A stretch of DNA of 64,000 bases, from contig NZ_CANDNZ010000010.1 of NCBI RefSeq assembly GCF_947387555.1, forward strand, positions 62,001-126,000, given 5' to 3'. This document shows positions 1-7,962 of the stretch, piece by piece. Origin of the DNA: Thalassomonas sp. RHCl1 (GTDB lineage Bacteria > Pseudomonadota > Gammaproteobacteria > Enterobacterales > Alteromonadaceae). Below the pieces are notes generated by a model, which saw only the letters and a list, made by a program, of their open reading frames with translations, was not told where the DNA came from and made no database searches. Position numbers and translations under genes: made by a program. Each line of letters starts with the position of its first letter. Position 1 is the stretch's first letter.

Positions 1-2
1 AT

Positions 3-629
3 ACCTTGTTATTCGAAGCTTACGGCATAGACAAAATGATAGTCAATGCCCAGTTTTCCCTGCAGCAGTTCAGCCAGATTGCCGCCAGCTTTGACCGCAG
101 CCAACTCAATTATGAAGACTTGCTGTCAGACAGAACCATGAGTGATATCTTCAGCTCCCTCGGCCTGAGCGCCACCTTGTATGCGGCCGGTAACGAGTCC
201 CTGAGCTGGCAGGCAAAAGTAGAACGCCTGTCCGGCAGCATAGACTCCCAAACCCGCACCCTGGGGGTTGTAGTCAGTGTTGAAGGCGTCTATAAAAATA
301 TCGATCCCGGCGTCAAGCCCCCCTTGCTGGCAGGCAACTATATGAAAGTAAACCTGCACGGCGCTCAAAAAACATTTGTAGTCGCCCCCAGATTCGCCCT
401 GCACCAGGGACAAATCTATCGGGTAGGTGAAGCAGATACCCTGGAGCGCCTCAATCTCAACAAAGTCCAGCTGCAGGGAGAGCTGGCCCTGTTTACCGAT
501 ACCCTAAAACCGGGAGATAAAATTATTACCTCGGATGTTTTCCCCGCGGTACAGGGCATGAGCCTGTCCCCGGTCGATGACCTGGCCCTGCAGCAGCAAC
601 TGGATACCTGGGTGAGGAAAGCACAATGA
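3..629 (+). CDS. RND efflux periplasmic adaptor (MFP/HlyD family), C-terminal part
   Basis: Periplasmic adaptor subunit that would couple the inner-membrane RND pump encoded next to it to an outer-membrane channel. The reading frame is open to the window edge, so the N-terminus (signal sequence, hairpin, lipoyl part) is missing and only about 208 C-terminal residues are seen. These look like the beta-barrel and membrane-proximal domains of an adaptor, with a segment around PPLLAGNYMKV typical of that region. The stop overlaps the start of the pump gene by ATGA, so the two are translationally coupled. The apparent TTG start at position 6 is an artefact of truncation. Family call rests on weak sequence features plus the strong neighbour. 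Confidence 0.8.
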   Translation, partial: TLLFEAYGIDKMIVNAQFSLQQFSQIAASFDRSQLNYEDLLSDRTMSDIFSSLGLSATLYAAGNESLSWQAKVERLSGSIDSQTRTLGVVVSVEGVYKNIDPGVKPPLLAGNYMKVNLHGAQKTFVVAPRFALHQGQIYRVGEADTLERLNLNKVQLQGELALFTDTLKPGDKIITSDVFPAVQGMSLSPVDDLALQQQLDTWVRKAQ

Positions 630-3600
630 TACGCTATTTTACCGCCCACCCGACGGCGGCCAACTTATTGATGCTGCTGCTGATCTTTATGGGCATCAGT
701 GTCCTGCCGGATATCAAGCGGGAAACCTTTCCGGAAGTCAAAGCCTACTCGCTGCAGGTCAATGTTCCCTATCCGGGGGCAACACCTGTGGATGTCGAGC
801 AGGGGATCTGTTTGCCGCTCGAAGACGCCCTTGACGGCATCAGTTTTATCGAGGAAAAAGTCTGTGAAGCCAGGCAAAACCTCGGCTTGATGACGATAAA
901 AATGCTCGAGCAGGGGGATTTCGTTAAATTCACCGATGATGTTAAAACCGCCATCGACGGCATCAACGAATTTCCCGATAACGCCGAAGAGCCTGTGGTG
1001 ACGGAAAAAGGCCGCACCCAACATGTGATTTCCGTCGCCTTAACTGCAGACCTGCCAAGATCTGAGCTAAAAACCCTGGCGGAAAGCCTCAAGCAGCGTA
1101 TCTTGCAACACCCCCAGATCCCGCTGGTGAAGATCAGCGGTTTTTCCGAGCGCCAGCTCAGGGTACAGGTTTCCCAGGAAAACCTGCGCCGTTACGGTCT
1201 GGATCTGCAGCAACTGGTAAGTCTTATCAGCAAGCAGGACCTCGACTTGCCGCTGGGTTCGATTGAAACACAAAACAGCGAAACCCAACTTCGCTTTAGC
1301 GATGAAAGACGCAGCGCCCTGGATCTGGCCCAGCTGGTGATTTTAACCGGCGAACAAGGCAATGAAGTCCGCCTCGGGGAAATCGCCACCATAATCGACA
1401 CCTTTGAACTGGCTGAAGACAAGGTAGAATTTAACGGCCGCCCCGCCGCCCTGCTGAAAATAGAAAAAAATACCATAGACGACAGTTTGGAGGTGCTGGC
1501 GGCGGTGGAAGAGATCATAGTTACCGAATCCGCCCGCCTGCCTGCCGGTGTCTCCCTCGATATTACCCAGGATGCCACCAGCATAGTCAAAGACCGCATC
1601 AATATGCTGCTCACCAACGCCTGGCAGGGACTGCTGCTGGTCTTTGCCACCATGTGGCTGTTTTTTACCGTACGTTATGCCTTCTGGGTGGTAATGGGAC
1701 TGCCGGTCTCATTCTTAGCCAGCGCCTTTGTGCTCGGCCATATGGGCATTACCATCAATATGATTTCCATGGTTGCCCTGTTGCTGGCGCTGGGCATCTT
1801 AATGGATGATGCTATCGTTATTGCCGAGTCTATCGGCACCCAGCTGAAAAAAGGCTTAAAACCCATGGAAGCGGCGATAAAGGGGACTAAAATCGTCGCC
1901 CGTGGGGTTGCCTCTTCCTATGCCACTACTTTGTGCATTTTTATCGGCCTGGTATTTCTCCAGGGAGATCTCGGGCAGATCCTTAAAGTGATCCCTATCG
2001 TGCTAATTTCGGTGATTTCCGTTTCCCTGATCGAGGCATTTTTTATCTTGCCCAATCATTTGCACCATTCCCTCACCCATGGCGAAAAGCAAAAACCGTC
2101 CAGGTTCCGCGTTAAGTTCGAGCAGAAATTCGAGCACTTAAGAACCCGCACTTATGTACTGGTGGAAAAAATCATCCATTACCGTTATGCCTTTATCGGC
2201 GCCGTACTGGCGTTCTTCCTGTTGTCGGTAAGCATGCTCGCCTCGGGCATCTTGCAGTTCTCTGCTTTCCCCAATGTCGAAGGGGACAGGCTGCAGGCAC
2301 AAATATTAATGCCGGCGGGCACGCCGTTAAAGCAAACCGAGCGTGTGGTTGAACAGCTGTTAACCGCGCTGGATAAAACCTCGCAGGAACTGCAGGCAGA
2401 CGAAGCTCATACCTTAGTCAAATCATTTGCCGTAAGCTTCAATCAGAATTCGGATGCATTCGAATCCGGCCCCCACCTGGCCACCATAGATGTCGACTTG
2501 CTGTCGGCGGAAATACGCAATACCAAGATGCAGCATTTTATCAACCGCTGGCGACAAAGCAGCGGCATTATCCCGGATGCCCTGACCCTATCCTTTAAAG
2601 AGCCGAGCATAGGTCCCAGCGGCAGGGCCATCCAGATACGTCTGACCGGCAATGATCTCAATGAGCTGGCGCAAGCCTCGTTCGAACTGCAAACCTGGCT
2701 GGCCGGTTATCCCGGGGTCAACAACCTGTTAGACGATCTCAGGCCCGGCAAGCCTGAATTTACCCTGAAATTAAAAGACGGCGCCTATAACTTAGGCATA
2801 GACGCCCAGACCATAGCCAACCAGGTCAGAAGCGCCTTCCAGGGCAACAAGGTACTGGAAACCAATGTCGATCTGGAAACCTTCGAAATTACCGTGATGT
2901 TAACCCCCGAGTCCCGGGATGAATTTGCCGATTTCGATAACTTCCCGATCATTCACCCCACCAGCGGTGCCATTATCCCTTTGTCGGCAGTGGCAGAAAT
3001 TACCGCCACCCGCGGCTATTCACGCATCGGCCGTTACAACAACCAAAGGGCGGTTACCGTCTACGGGGATATCGACGGCACGGTCAACAACACCCAAAAA
3101 GTGATGAAAGATCTGACCAAACGCTGGCTACCGGATTTCCAGCAAAGATATCCGGATATTAAGCTGAGTCAGGAAGGGGAAACCAAGAACTCCGCCATTA
3201 CCCAGCAATCTATGGTGCAGTCGTTTGTTTTCGGCATTTTAGGAGTATTTTTACTGCTTTCCTTCCAGTTCCGCAGTTATGTCGAACCTGTAATCGTGTT
3301 AGTGGCCATTCCGCTGGCGATGATAGGCACCATCTGGGGGCATTTGCTGATGGGGTTAAGCTTTACCATGCCTTCGATGTTAGGCTTTGTTTCCCTGGCG
3401 GGTATTGTTGTCAACGACTCGATCTTGCTGGTAGAGTTTGTCAAAAAACGGGTGGAAGAAGGACATTCGGTACACCAGGCGGCGGCCAAAGCCAGCTACG
3501 ACAGGTTCCGCGCGGTATTCTTAACCTCGGTCACCACTATCGCCGGGATGACGCCGCTGTTGTTTGAAACCAGCTTGCAGGCGCAAATATTGATCCCGCT

Positions 3601-3751
3601 GGCCACCAGTATCGTCTTCGGTATTGCCACTTCCACCTTGCTGGTGCTGTTTGTACTGCCTTGCCTGTATACCATACTGGAAGATTTTGGTTTGGCCAAA
3701 TCGAAAAAAGAGCAGTATCAAGATGAGATAGCGGCAGGTGCCGTCACTTAA
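626..3751 (+). CDS. RND-family multidrug/efflux inner-membrane pump
   Basis: Proton-driven resistance-nodulation-division transporter of the AcrB/MexF superfamily, 1041 residues, the usual length. The N-terminal membrane helix is followed by a large periplasmic loop containing the porter signature around VPYPGATPVDVE. The helix-4 motif GILMDDAIVIAES carries the paired Asp residues of the proton relay, and the second half repeats the architecture with a GIVVNDSILLVEF helix. The gene overlaps the adaptor by four bases and is followed by a strong intrinsic terminator. No outer-membrane factor is seen downstream, so that partner is probably encoded upstream of the window or elsewhere. Substrate cannot be told from sequence. 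Confidence 0.93.
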   Translation: MIRYFTAHPTAANLLMLLLIFMGISVLPDIKRETFPEVKAYSLQVNVPYPGATPVDVEQGICLPLEDALDGISFIEEKVCEARQNLGLMTIKMLEQGDFVKFTDDVKTAIDGINEFPDNAEEPVVTEKGRTQHVISVALTADLPRSELKTLAESLKQRILQHPQIPLVKISGFSERQLRVQVSQENLRRYGLDLQQLVSLISKQDLDLPLGSIETQNSETQLRFSDERRSALDLAQLVILTGEQGNEVRLGEIATIIDTFELAEDKVEFNGRPAALLKIEKNTIDDSLEVLAAVEEIIVTESARLPAGVSLDITQDATSIVKDRINMLLTNAWQGLLLVFATMWLFFTVRYAFWVVMGLPVSFLASAFVLGHMGITINMISMVALLLALGILMDDAIVIAESIGTQLKKGLKPMEAAIKGTKIVARGVASSYATTLCIFIGLVFLQGDLGQILKVIPIVLISVISVSLIEAFFILPNHLHHSLTHGEKQKPSRFRVKFEQKFEHLRTRTYVLVEKIIHYRYAFIGAVLAFFLLSVSMLASGILQFSAFPNVEGDRLQAQILMPAGTPLKQTERVVEQLLTALDKTSQELQADEAHTLVKSFAVSFNQNSDAFESGPHLATIDVDLLSAEIRNTKMQHFINRWRQSSGIIPDALTLSFKEPSIGPSGRAIQIRLTGNDLNELAQASFELQTWLAGYPGVNNLLDDLRPGKPEFTLKLKDGAYNLGIDAQTIANQVRSAFQGNKVLETNVDLETFEITVMLTPESRDEFADFDNFPIIHPTSGAIIPLSAVAEITATRGYSRIGRYNNQRAVTVYGDIDGTVNNTQKVMKDLTKRWLPDFQQRYPDIKLSQEGETKNSAITQQSMVQSFVFGILGVFLLLSFQFRSYVEPVIVLVAIPLAMIGTIWGHLLMGLSFTMPSMLGFVSLAGIVVNDSILLVEFVKKRVEEGHSVHQAAAKASYDRFRAVFLTSVTTIAGMTPLLFETSLQAQILIPLATSIVFGIATSTLLVLFVLPCLYTILEDFGLAKSKKEQYQDEIAAGAVT

Positions 3752-3820
3752 CATTAGCTGAAGATTCACTAAGCATGCACTAAATAAGAGCCGAAGAGAA
3801 AGCCAATTTCTTCACCATTT

Positions 3821-3852
3821 AAGCCGCCGCAACTTTACCGGCGGCTTTTTTA
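3821..3852 (+). terminator. Intrinsic terminator of the RND operon
   Basis: A GC-rich inverted repeat (AAGCCGCCG / CGGCGGCTT, 10-base loop) is followed directly by a run of T about 70 bases after the pump stop codon. Confidence 0.9.
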
Positions 3853-3974
3853 TTTCACTCAACTTATTTAGCCATCTAAACCGCTAAAGCTTGCCAGTGA
3901 TAAAAATAACCAGTACACTGCCGCCCTAAGATGGTGTTTTCTTTAGGCTTCGCTTTTTCTCTTTCAAAAATGAA

Positions 3975-4160
3975 GCCGCATAAAGCAAACTTAATAGGGA
4001 ACGTGGTGCTTGTCTTAAAGTGTTGACTTTTAAACATTAATCCACGGCTGTACCCGCAACTGTAAACAGGGCTGATAATACAAACCACTGGCAAAAGCCG
4101 GGAAGGGTATTATCGGGTTATCCCTAAAGCCAGGAAACCTGCCATTGAACACTTATGAAC
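3975..4160 (+). promoter_or_regulatory. Cobalamin riboswitch 1 (upstream of the B12 uptake operon)
   Basis: The leader contains the conserved core of adenosylcobalamin riboswitches in order: AATAGGGAAC with GGTG near 3993-4008, the B12-box-like CACGGCTGTACCCGCAACTG at about 4043-4062, GCCGGGAAGG near 4097, and GCCAGGAAACCTGCC near 4129-4143. A downstream hairpin (AAGGTG/CACCTT, 4163-4182) could serve as the expression platform. The next gene is a B12-type ABC ATPase, which fits repression by cobalamin. Boundaries are approximate. Confidence 0.92.
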
Positions 4161-4319
4161 TAAAGGTGCGGGCCTACACCTTGAGTGACAATTCATTGAC
4201 TTTTCAGTGCTATTTGTACTCTCTTCCTGCACCTGCTAGCTTAAAACATTAAATTCAAGGCCGGGGCAAAAGATGTTAAGCCAGACAATTAACCGCACAA
4301 TATCGGCAGGTACAGATTA

Positions 4320-5141
4320 ATGCCGGCCCTTATTAGCCTGGACAGGCTTAGCTGGGCAGTCGGCGATAAACGCATCCTCAAAGATATCTCACTGACAGTG
4401 GCGAAAGGTGAGGTATTGGGCATTATCGGCCCCAACGGTGCCGGTAAAACCAGTTTGCTCAATTGTCTGCTCAACCAGCAAAAAGACTTTACCGGCTCGG
4501 TAAACTTTAAAGGCAAAAATATCAGCAGCTATGCTCCGCGGGAACTGGCGAAATCCTTTGCCTTGGTGGCACAAAAAGCGGCCCCGGTATTTAACCTTTC
4601 GGTATCCGATATCGTACGCATGGGTTTATTGCCCCATAAAACCCTTTTTAGCCTGGATAATGATTTTGATAAACACCAAATTGAACTGGCGCTGGAAAAA
4701 GTCGGCTTAGCGGATAAAATCCATGATGCCTTCAATACCTTATCCGGCGGTGAGCAGCAGCGGGTATTGATCGCACGGGCCTTAGTGCAAAGGGCCGAGG
4801 TCTTGATTTTGGATGAACCCACCAATCATCTGGATGTCTATTATCAGCACCAGATTTTAAACTTGGTAAAAAGCTTAAAAATCACTGTGGTGATGACGGT
4901 ACATGATTTAAACCTGGCCGCACAATATTGCCGCCGTTTACTCTTGCTCGACCAAGGGCAGGTTATTGCCGATGGCGCCCCCGAAAAAGTGTTGAGCAGC
5001 TCGCGATTAACACAGGTCTTCCGCCTTAACTGTCAGCAGGAGTTAGATCCTGTTACCGGAAAAACCCGGGTTTATTTTCACCTGCCCGAACACAACACTT
5101 ATGCAAGTAATGCAAGGGATGCAGGAGAAGCAAGCCAATGA
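4320..5141 (+). CDS. btuD: Cobalamin ABC transporter ATP-binding protein (BtuD-type)
   Basis: Cytoplasmic ATPase powering cobalamin (or cobinamide) import through the adjacent BtuC-type permease. Walker A GPNGAGKT lies at residues 37-44, the LSGGEQQR signature at 141-148, Walker B VLILDEP at 161-167 and the switch His in TVHD near 195. The 273-residue length is slightly above the family norm because of a short C-terminal extension. It is the first gene after the cobalamin riboswitch, and its stop overlaps the permease start (ATGA). Iron-siderophore ATPases of the FecE group look similar, but the riboswitch and the adenosyltransferase in the same operon favour B12. Confidence 0.92.
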   Translation: MPALISLDRLSWAVGDKRILKDISLTVAKGEVLGIIGPNGAGKTSLLNCLLNQQKDFTGSVNFKGKNISSYAPRELAKSFALVAQKAAPVFNLSVSDIVRMGLLPHKTLFSLDNDFDKHQIELALEKVGLADKIHDAFNTLSGGEQQRVLIARALVQRAEVLILDEPTNHLDVYYQHQILNLVKSLKITVVMTVHDLNLAAQYCRRLLLLDQGQVIADGAPEKVLSSSRLTQVFRLNCQQELDPVTGKTRVYFHLPEHNTYASNARDAGEASQ

Positions 5142-6136
5142 GTCAGGCCCAATTGCACCGCTTACCGATAAAATTATGCTTACTGGCATTATTATGCCTG
5201 AGCAGTATCGGCGGCGCCCTCACCTTTGGTCCGGTTAATATCAGGGCGCAGCAACTCCTTACCTGCTTCACCGCCTCCTGTCCGACACCAGTAATCGATA
5301 TGGTGCTCTACCAGGTTCGGGTGCCCCGCATCCTGGTGGGTTTAGTTGCCGGTATGGGCCTGGCGATAGCCGGGGCTATTTTACAAAATACCACCCGCAA
5401 TCCACTGGCAGACCCTTACCTGTTCGGCATAGTCTCAGGTGCAGGCCTGGGCGCTACTATCGCCAGCATCACCCTGGCGAACATGCTGACCCTGGCACTG
5501 CCGCTGGCGGCATTTCTCGGCGCTTTATTTGCCGTAGTGATAGTGGTGCTAATCGCCAAGGCCCTGCAGCGCATGGAGCAGCTTTTACTGGCGGGGGTCG
5601 CGGTTTCTTTTATGCTCGCTGCCATCAGCCAGTTTTTGCTTTATCTGGGGGAGCCCTTTGCCACCAACCGGGTATTATTCTGGTTAATGGGCAGCCTGGC
5701 CCGGGTCGAGCTGGCAAATTTTTATGTGATAAGTTCGGTTTTGGTGTTTGCCCTGATGGTCATTCTCGCCTTTCACCGCCATATCGATGCCCTGTTGCTC
5801 GGCGATGAAAGCGCCGCCAGCTTAGGTGTCAATGCCGATAAACTCAGGTTGATAATGCTGGCCCTGTGTGCGGCCTTAACCGCCACTATCGTCGCCTACT
5901 GCGGCGGCATAGGTTTTGTCGGTTTAATGATCCCCCATATTGTCAGGCAGATACTCGGCGTCACCACTATCCCCTTGATTTTAGGTTCAATGCTTATCGG
6001 CGGTACCTTTATCCTCTGGGTCGATGTTATTGCCCGCACCGCACTGGAAAATGCCGAAATTCCCATCGGCATCATTACCTCCGCTACCGGCAGTATTTTC
6101 TTTTTATTGATCATGTATCGGACCCGAAAAAATTAG
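5138..6136 (+). CDS. btuC: Cobalamin ABC transporter permease (BtuC/FecCD family)
   Basis: Polytopic inner-membrane permease of the FecCD family (332 residues, about ten hydrophobic segments). It forms the translocation path for cobalamin with the ATPase encoded just upstream. Family hallmarks include RVPRILVGLVAGMGLAIAG, the Gln/Asn-Pro-Leu-Ala-Asp-Pro stretch near residue 90, and the loop GGIGFVGLMIPHIVR that contacts the ATPase. It is translationally coupled to btuD by an ATGA overlap. The assignment to B12 rather than siderophores rests on operon context (riboswitch, adenosyltransferase, binding protein). Confidence 0.92.
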   Translation: MSQAQLHRLPIKLCLLALLCLSSIGGALTFGPVNIRAQQLLTCFTASCPTPVIDMVLYQVRVPRILVGLVAGMGLAIAGAILQNTTRNPLADPYLFGIVSGAGLGATIASITLANMLTLALPLAAFLGALFAVVIVVLIAKALQRMEQLLLAGVAVSFMLAAISQFLLYLGEPFATNRVLFWLMGSLARVELANFYVISSVLVFALMVILAFHRHIDALLLGDESAASLGVNADKLRLIMLALCAALTATIVAYCGGIGFVGLMIPHIVRQILGVTTIPLILGSMLIGGTFILWVDVIARTALENAEIPIGIITSATGSIFFLLIMYRTRKN

Positions 6137-6194
6137 CAAAAATGACCCATAGTTATTAGCAAGGTTATTGAAGAAACAACAGCAGGAAAACGTT

Positions 6195-6800
6195 ATGGCT
6201 ACCTCAAACGATAAAGAACTTCAGCACCAGCAAAGGATGCAGCGCACCAAGGAAAAAGTGGATGCGAAAATCGACAGCGCCCAGCAGGAAAAAGGCTTGT
6301 TTATCGTGATCACAGGCAACGGCAAGGGCAAGTCGACCTCAGGTTTCGGTACGGTTGCCCGCGCGGTCGGCCATGGTTTAAATGCCGCGGTAGTGCAATA
6401 TATCAAAGGCAGCTGGGCCTGCGGCGAGCGGGAATTGCTGGCCAATGCCGGGGTAGAATTTCATGTCATGGGCACAGGTTTTACCTGGAATACCCAGGAC
6501 AAAACCAGCGACATAGCTGCAGCCAGCAAGGTATGGCAGGAAAGTAAACGTTTACTCAGCGATCCCCATATCGACCTGGTATTACTGGATGAACTTACCT
6601 ATATGCTCACCTATAAATACCTGGATCTGGATGAGGTTGTCGAGGCTATCCGCAACCGCCCGAAAATGCAGCATGTGGTCGTCACCGGTCGCGCCTGTCA
6701 CCGGGCACTGATCGATCTTGCCGATACCGTCAGCGAAGTACGCTCGGTTAAGCACGCCTTTGATGCCGGGGTAAAAGCACAAAAAGGAATTGACTGGTAA
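6195..6800 (+). CDS. cobO: Corrinoid adenosyltransferase (CobO/BtuR family)
   Basis: Cytoplasmic ATP:cob(I)alamin adenosyltransferase that converts imported corrinoids to the adenosyl form. The P-loop GNGKGKST is at residues 41-48, and conserved stretches follow through GTGFTWNTQD, LLDELTYML and the C-terminal KHAFDAGVKAQKGIDW, closely resembling E. coli BtuR. I chose the ATG at 6195, which follows an AGCAGGAAAA ribosome-binding site; an upstream in-frame TTG at 6168 would add nine residues without a good site. It sits inside the uptake operon, so it shares cobalamin riboswitch control and links import to activation. Confidence 0.94.
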   Translation: MATSNDKELQHQQRMQRTKEKVDAKIDSAQQEKGLFIVITGNGKGKSTSGFGTVARAVGHGLNAAVVQYIKGSWACGERELLANAGVEFHVMGTGFTWNTQDKTSDIAAASKVWQESKRLLSDPHIDLVLLDELTYMLTYKYLDLDEVVEAIRNRPKMQHVVVTGRACHRALIDLADTVSEVRSVKHAFDAGVKAQKGIDW

Positions 6801-7693
6801 TGATCTTGTTCAAAGCTGTCACCGTAAAAGTTTCCCTGATGATAACCCTGGCAACTGTGTTGTTGACGAGTCTTTCCCTAGCCGCCAAGCCACAGGAGAC
6901 AGAAAGCAAACCATTACCAAAAATTATCGCCCTCTCCCCCCATATTGTTGAGATGCTTTATGATGTCGGTGCAGGCAAACAAATCATCGCCACCACAGAT
7001 TTTGCCGACTATCCCGAGCAGGCGAAAAATATCCCCAGCATAGGCAACTATATCCGGCTGCAACTGGAAAAAGTGATCGCCCTGCAGCCCGACTTAATCA
7101 TTGCCTGGAAAAGCGGCAACCCCAGCGATGATTTAGCCAGGTTAAGCCAGCTCGGCTTTAAGGTGGTTTACTCCGAGCCGAAAACCTTTCGCGATATTGC
7201 CAAAGAGCTGCGCCAGTTCGCCGATTTATCCGGCCACAGCGAGCAGGGACGGCAAGTAGCAGATGCATTTCTTAAGCAGCTTGACGATATTAAAGACCGT
7301 TACCGCGATAAACAAACCATCACCGCCTTTTATGAATTATGGTCAAGGCCACTCACCACTATCGCCAGGGGCAGCTGGCCGCAGCAACACCTGAATATCT
7401 GCCGCGCCGAGAACCCGTTTGAACAGGTGAGCAGCCCGTATCCCCAGGTCAATATCGAGCAGGTATTAAAAACTCCGATACAACTCATCATCCAGCCGCT
7501 GTCGGTCAACCAAAAAGACAAAGAAGGCTTTAACTGGCGCGACTGGCCGACAATACAGGCGGTGAGTGAAAACAATATTATCACCCCGGATGCCGACGCC
7601 CTGCACCGCATGACGCGCCGCAGTTTGCTGGCTCTGGATAAGCTGTGCCTGGATATCGACAAGGTACGCCAGTCTTATTTATCCGGCATATAA
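6800..7693 (+). CDS. btuF: Periplasmic cobalamin-binding protein (BtuF-type)
   Basis: Periplasmic class-III binding protein that delivers B12 to the BtuCD-type transporter. It has an N-terminal signal peptide (hydrophobic segment ending near SLAAKP) and then the BtuF pattern: IIALSPHIVEMLYDVGAG, DYPEQAKNIPSIGNY, and LQPDLIIAW. Length is 297 residues. The start overlaps the adenosyltransferase stop by one base (TAATG). It is the last gene of the riboswitch-controlled operon; a GC-rich inverted repeat follows it. Confidence 0.92.
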   Translation: MILFKAVTVKVSLMITLATVLLTSLSLAAKPQETESKPLPKIIALSPHIVEMLYDVGAGKQIIATTDFADYPEQAKNIPSIGNYIRLQLEKVIALQPDLIIAWKSGNPSDDLARLSQLGFKVVYSEPKTFRDIAKELRQFADLSGHSEQGRQVADAFLKQLDDIKDRYRDKQTITAFYELWSRPLTTIARGSWPQQHLNICRAENPFEQVSSPYPQVNIEQVLKTPIQLIIQPLSVNQKDKEGFNWRDWPTIQAVSENNIITPDADALHRMTRRSLLALDKLCLDIDKVRQSYLSGI

Positions 7694-7717
7694 ACAGGAA
7701 AACGAACGACTTTAAGC

Positions 7718-7739
7718 GCCCGGGAATAGCTGCCCGGGC
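7718..7739 (+). terminator. GC-rich hairpin after btuF, possible terminator
   Basis: Perfect stem GCCCGGG / CCCGGGC with an 8-base loop, 24 bases after the btuF stop. There is no T-tract, so it may be a weak or Rho-assisted terminator or an mRNA 3'-end stabiliser. Confidence 0.45.
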
Positions 7740-7789
7740 ATCAATCTGATATCAGGTGCTGCTGCCAGGACACAGGCTCATTTTTCGAA

Positions 7790-7925
7790 TCAGCCGGCTT
7801 GGCCGCAGTGAAACGGGAAACAGGTGTTATACCCCGGGTATGAATCCTGTACTGCCCCCGCAACGGTAATTCACTTTGCTTTACCGGCAAAGTGATAAGT
7901 CCGGAGACCGGCCTGGTATTGTTAA
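7790..7925 (+). promoter_or_regulatory. Cobalamin riboswitch 2 (upstream of btuB)
   Basis: The core elements appear in order: GAAACGGGAAACAGGTG near 7810, GAATCCTGTACTGCCCCCGC (7842-7861) running into CAACGGTAA, and AGTCCGGAGACCGGCCTG near 7898-7915. A small hairpin AAGCAC/GTGCTT (7933-7949) lies just before the btuB ribosome-binding site and could mask or release it. This is a second, independent copy of the sensor in the same locus. Confidence 0.92.
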
Positions 7926-7962
7926 TCACATCAAGCACGGTGGGTGCTTCATTGAGGAAAAT

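Noticed and set aside
2919-3104. Alternative-frame ORFs inside the RND pump, exporter, TonB receptor, protease and chemoreceptor genes
   Set aside because: These are shadows of strongly supported long genes on the other frames.
7876-7962. TTG start for btuB upstream of the signal peptide
   Set aside because: The stretch lies within the cobalamin riboswitch and would put 29 charged residues before a perfect signal peptide.
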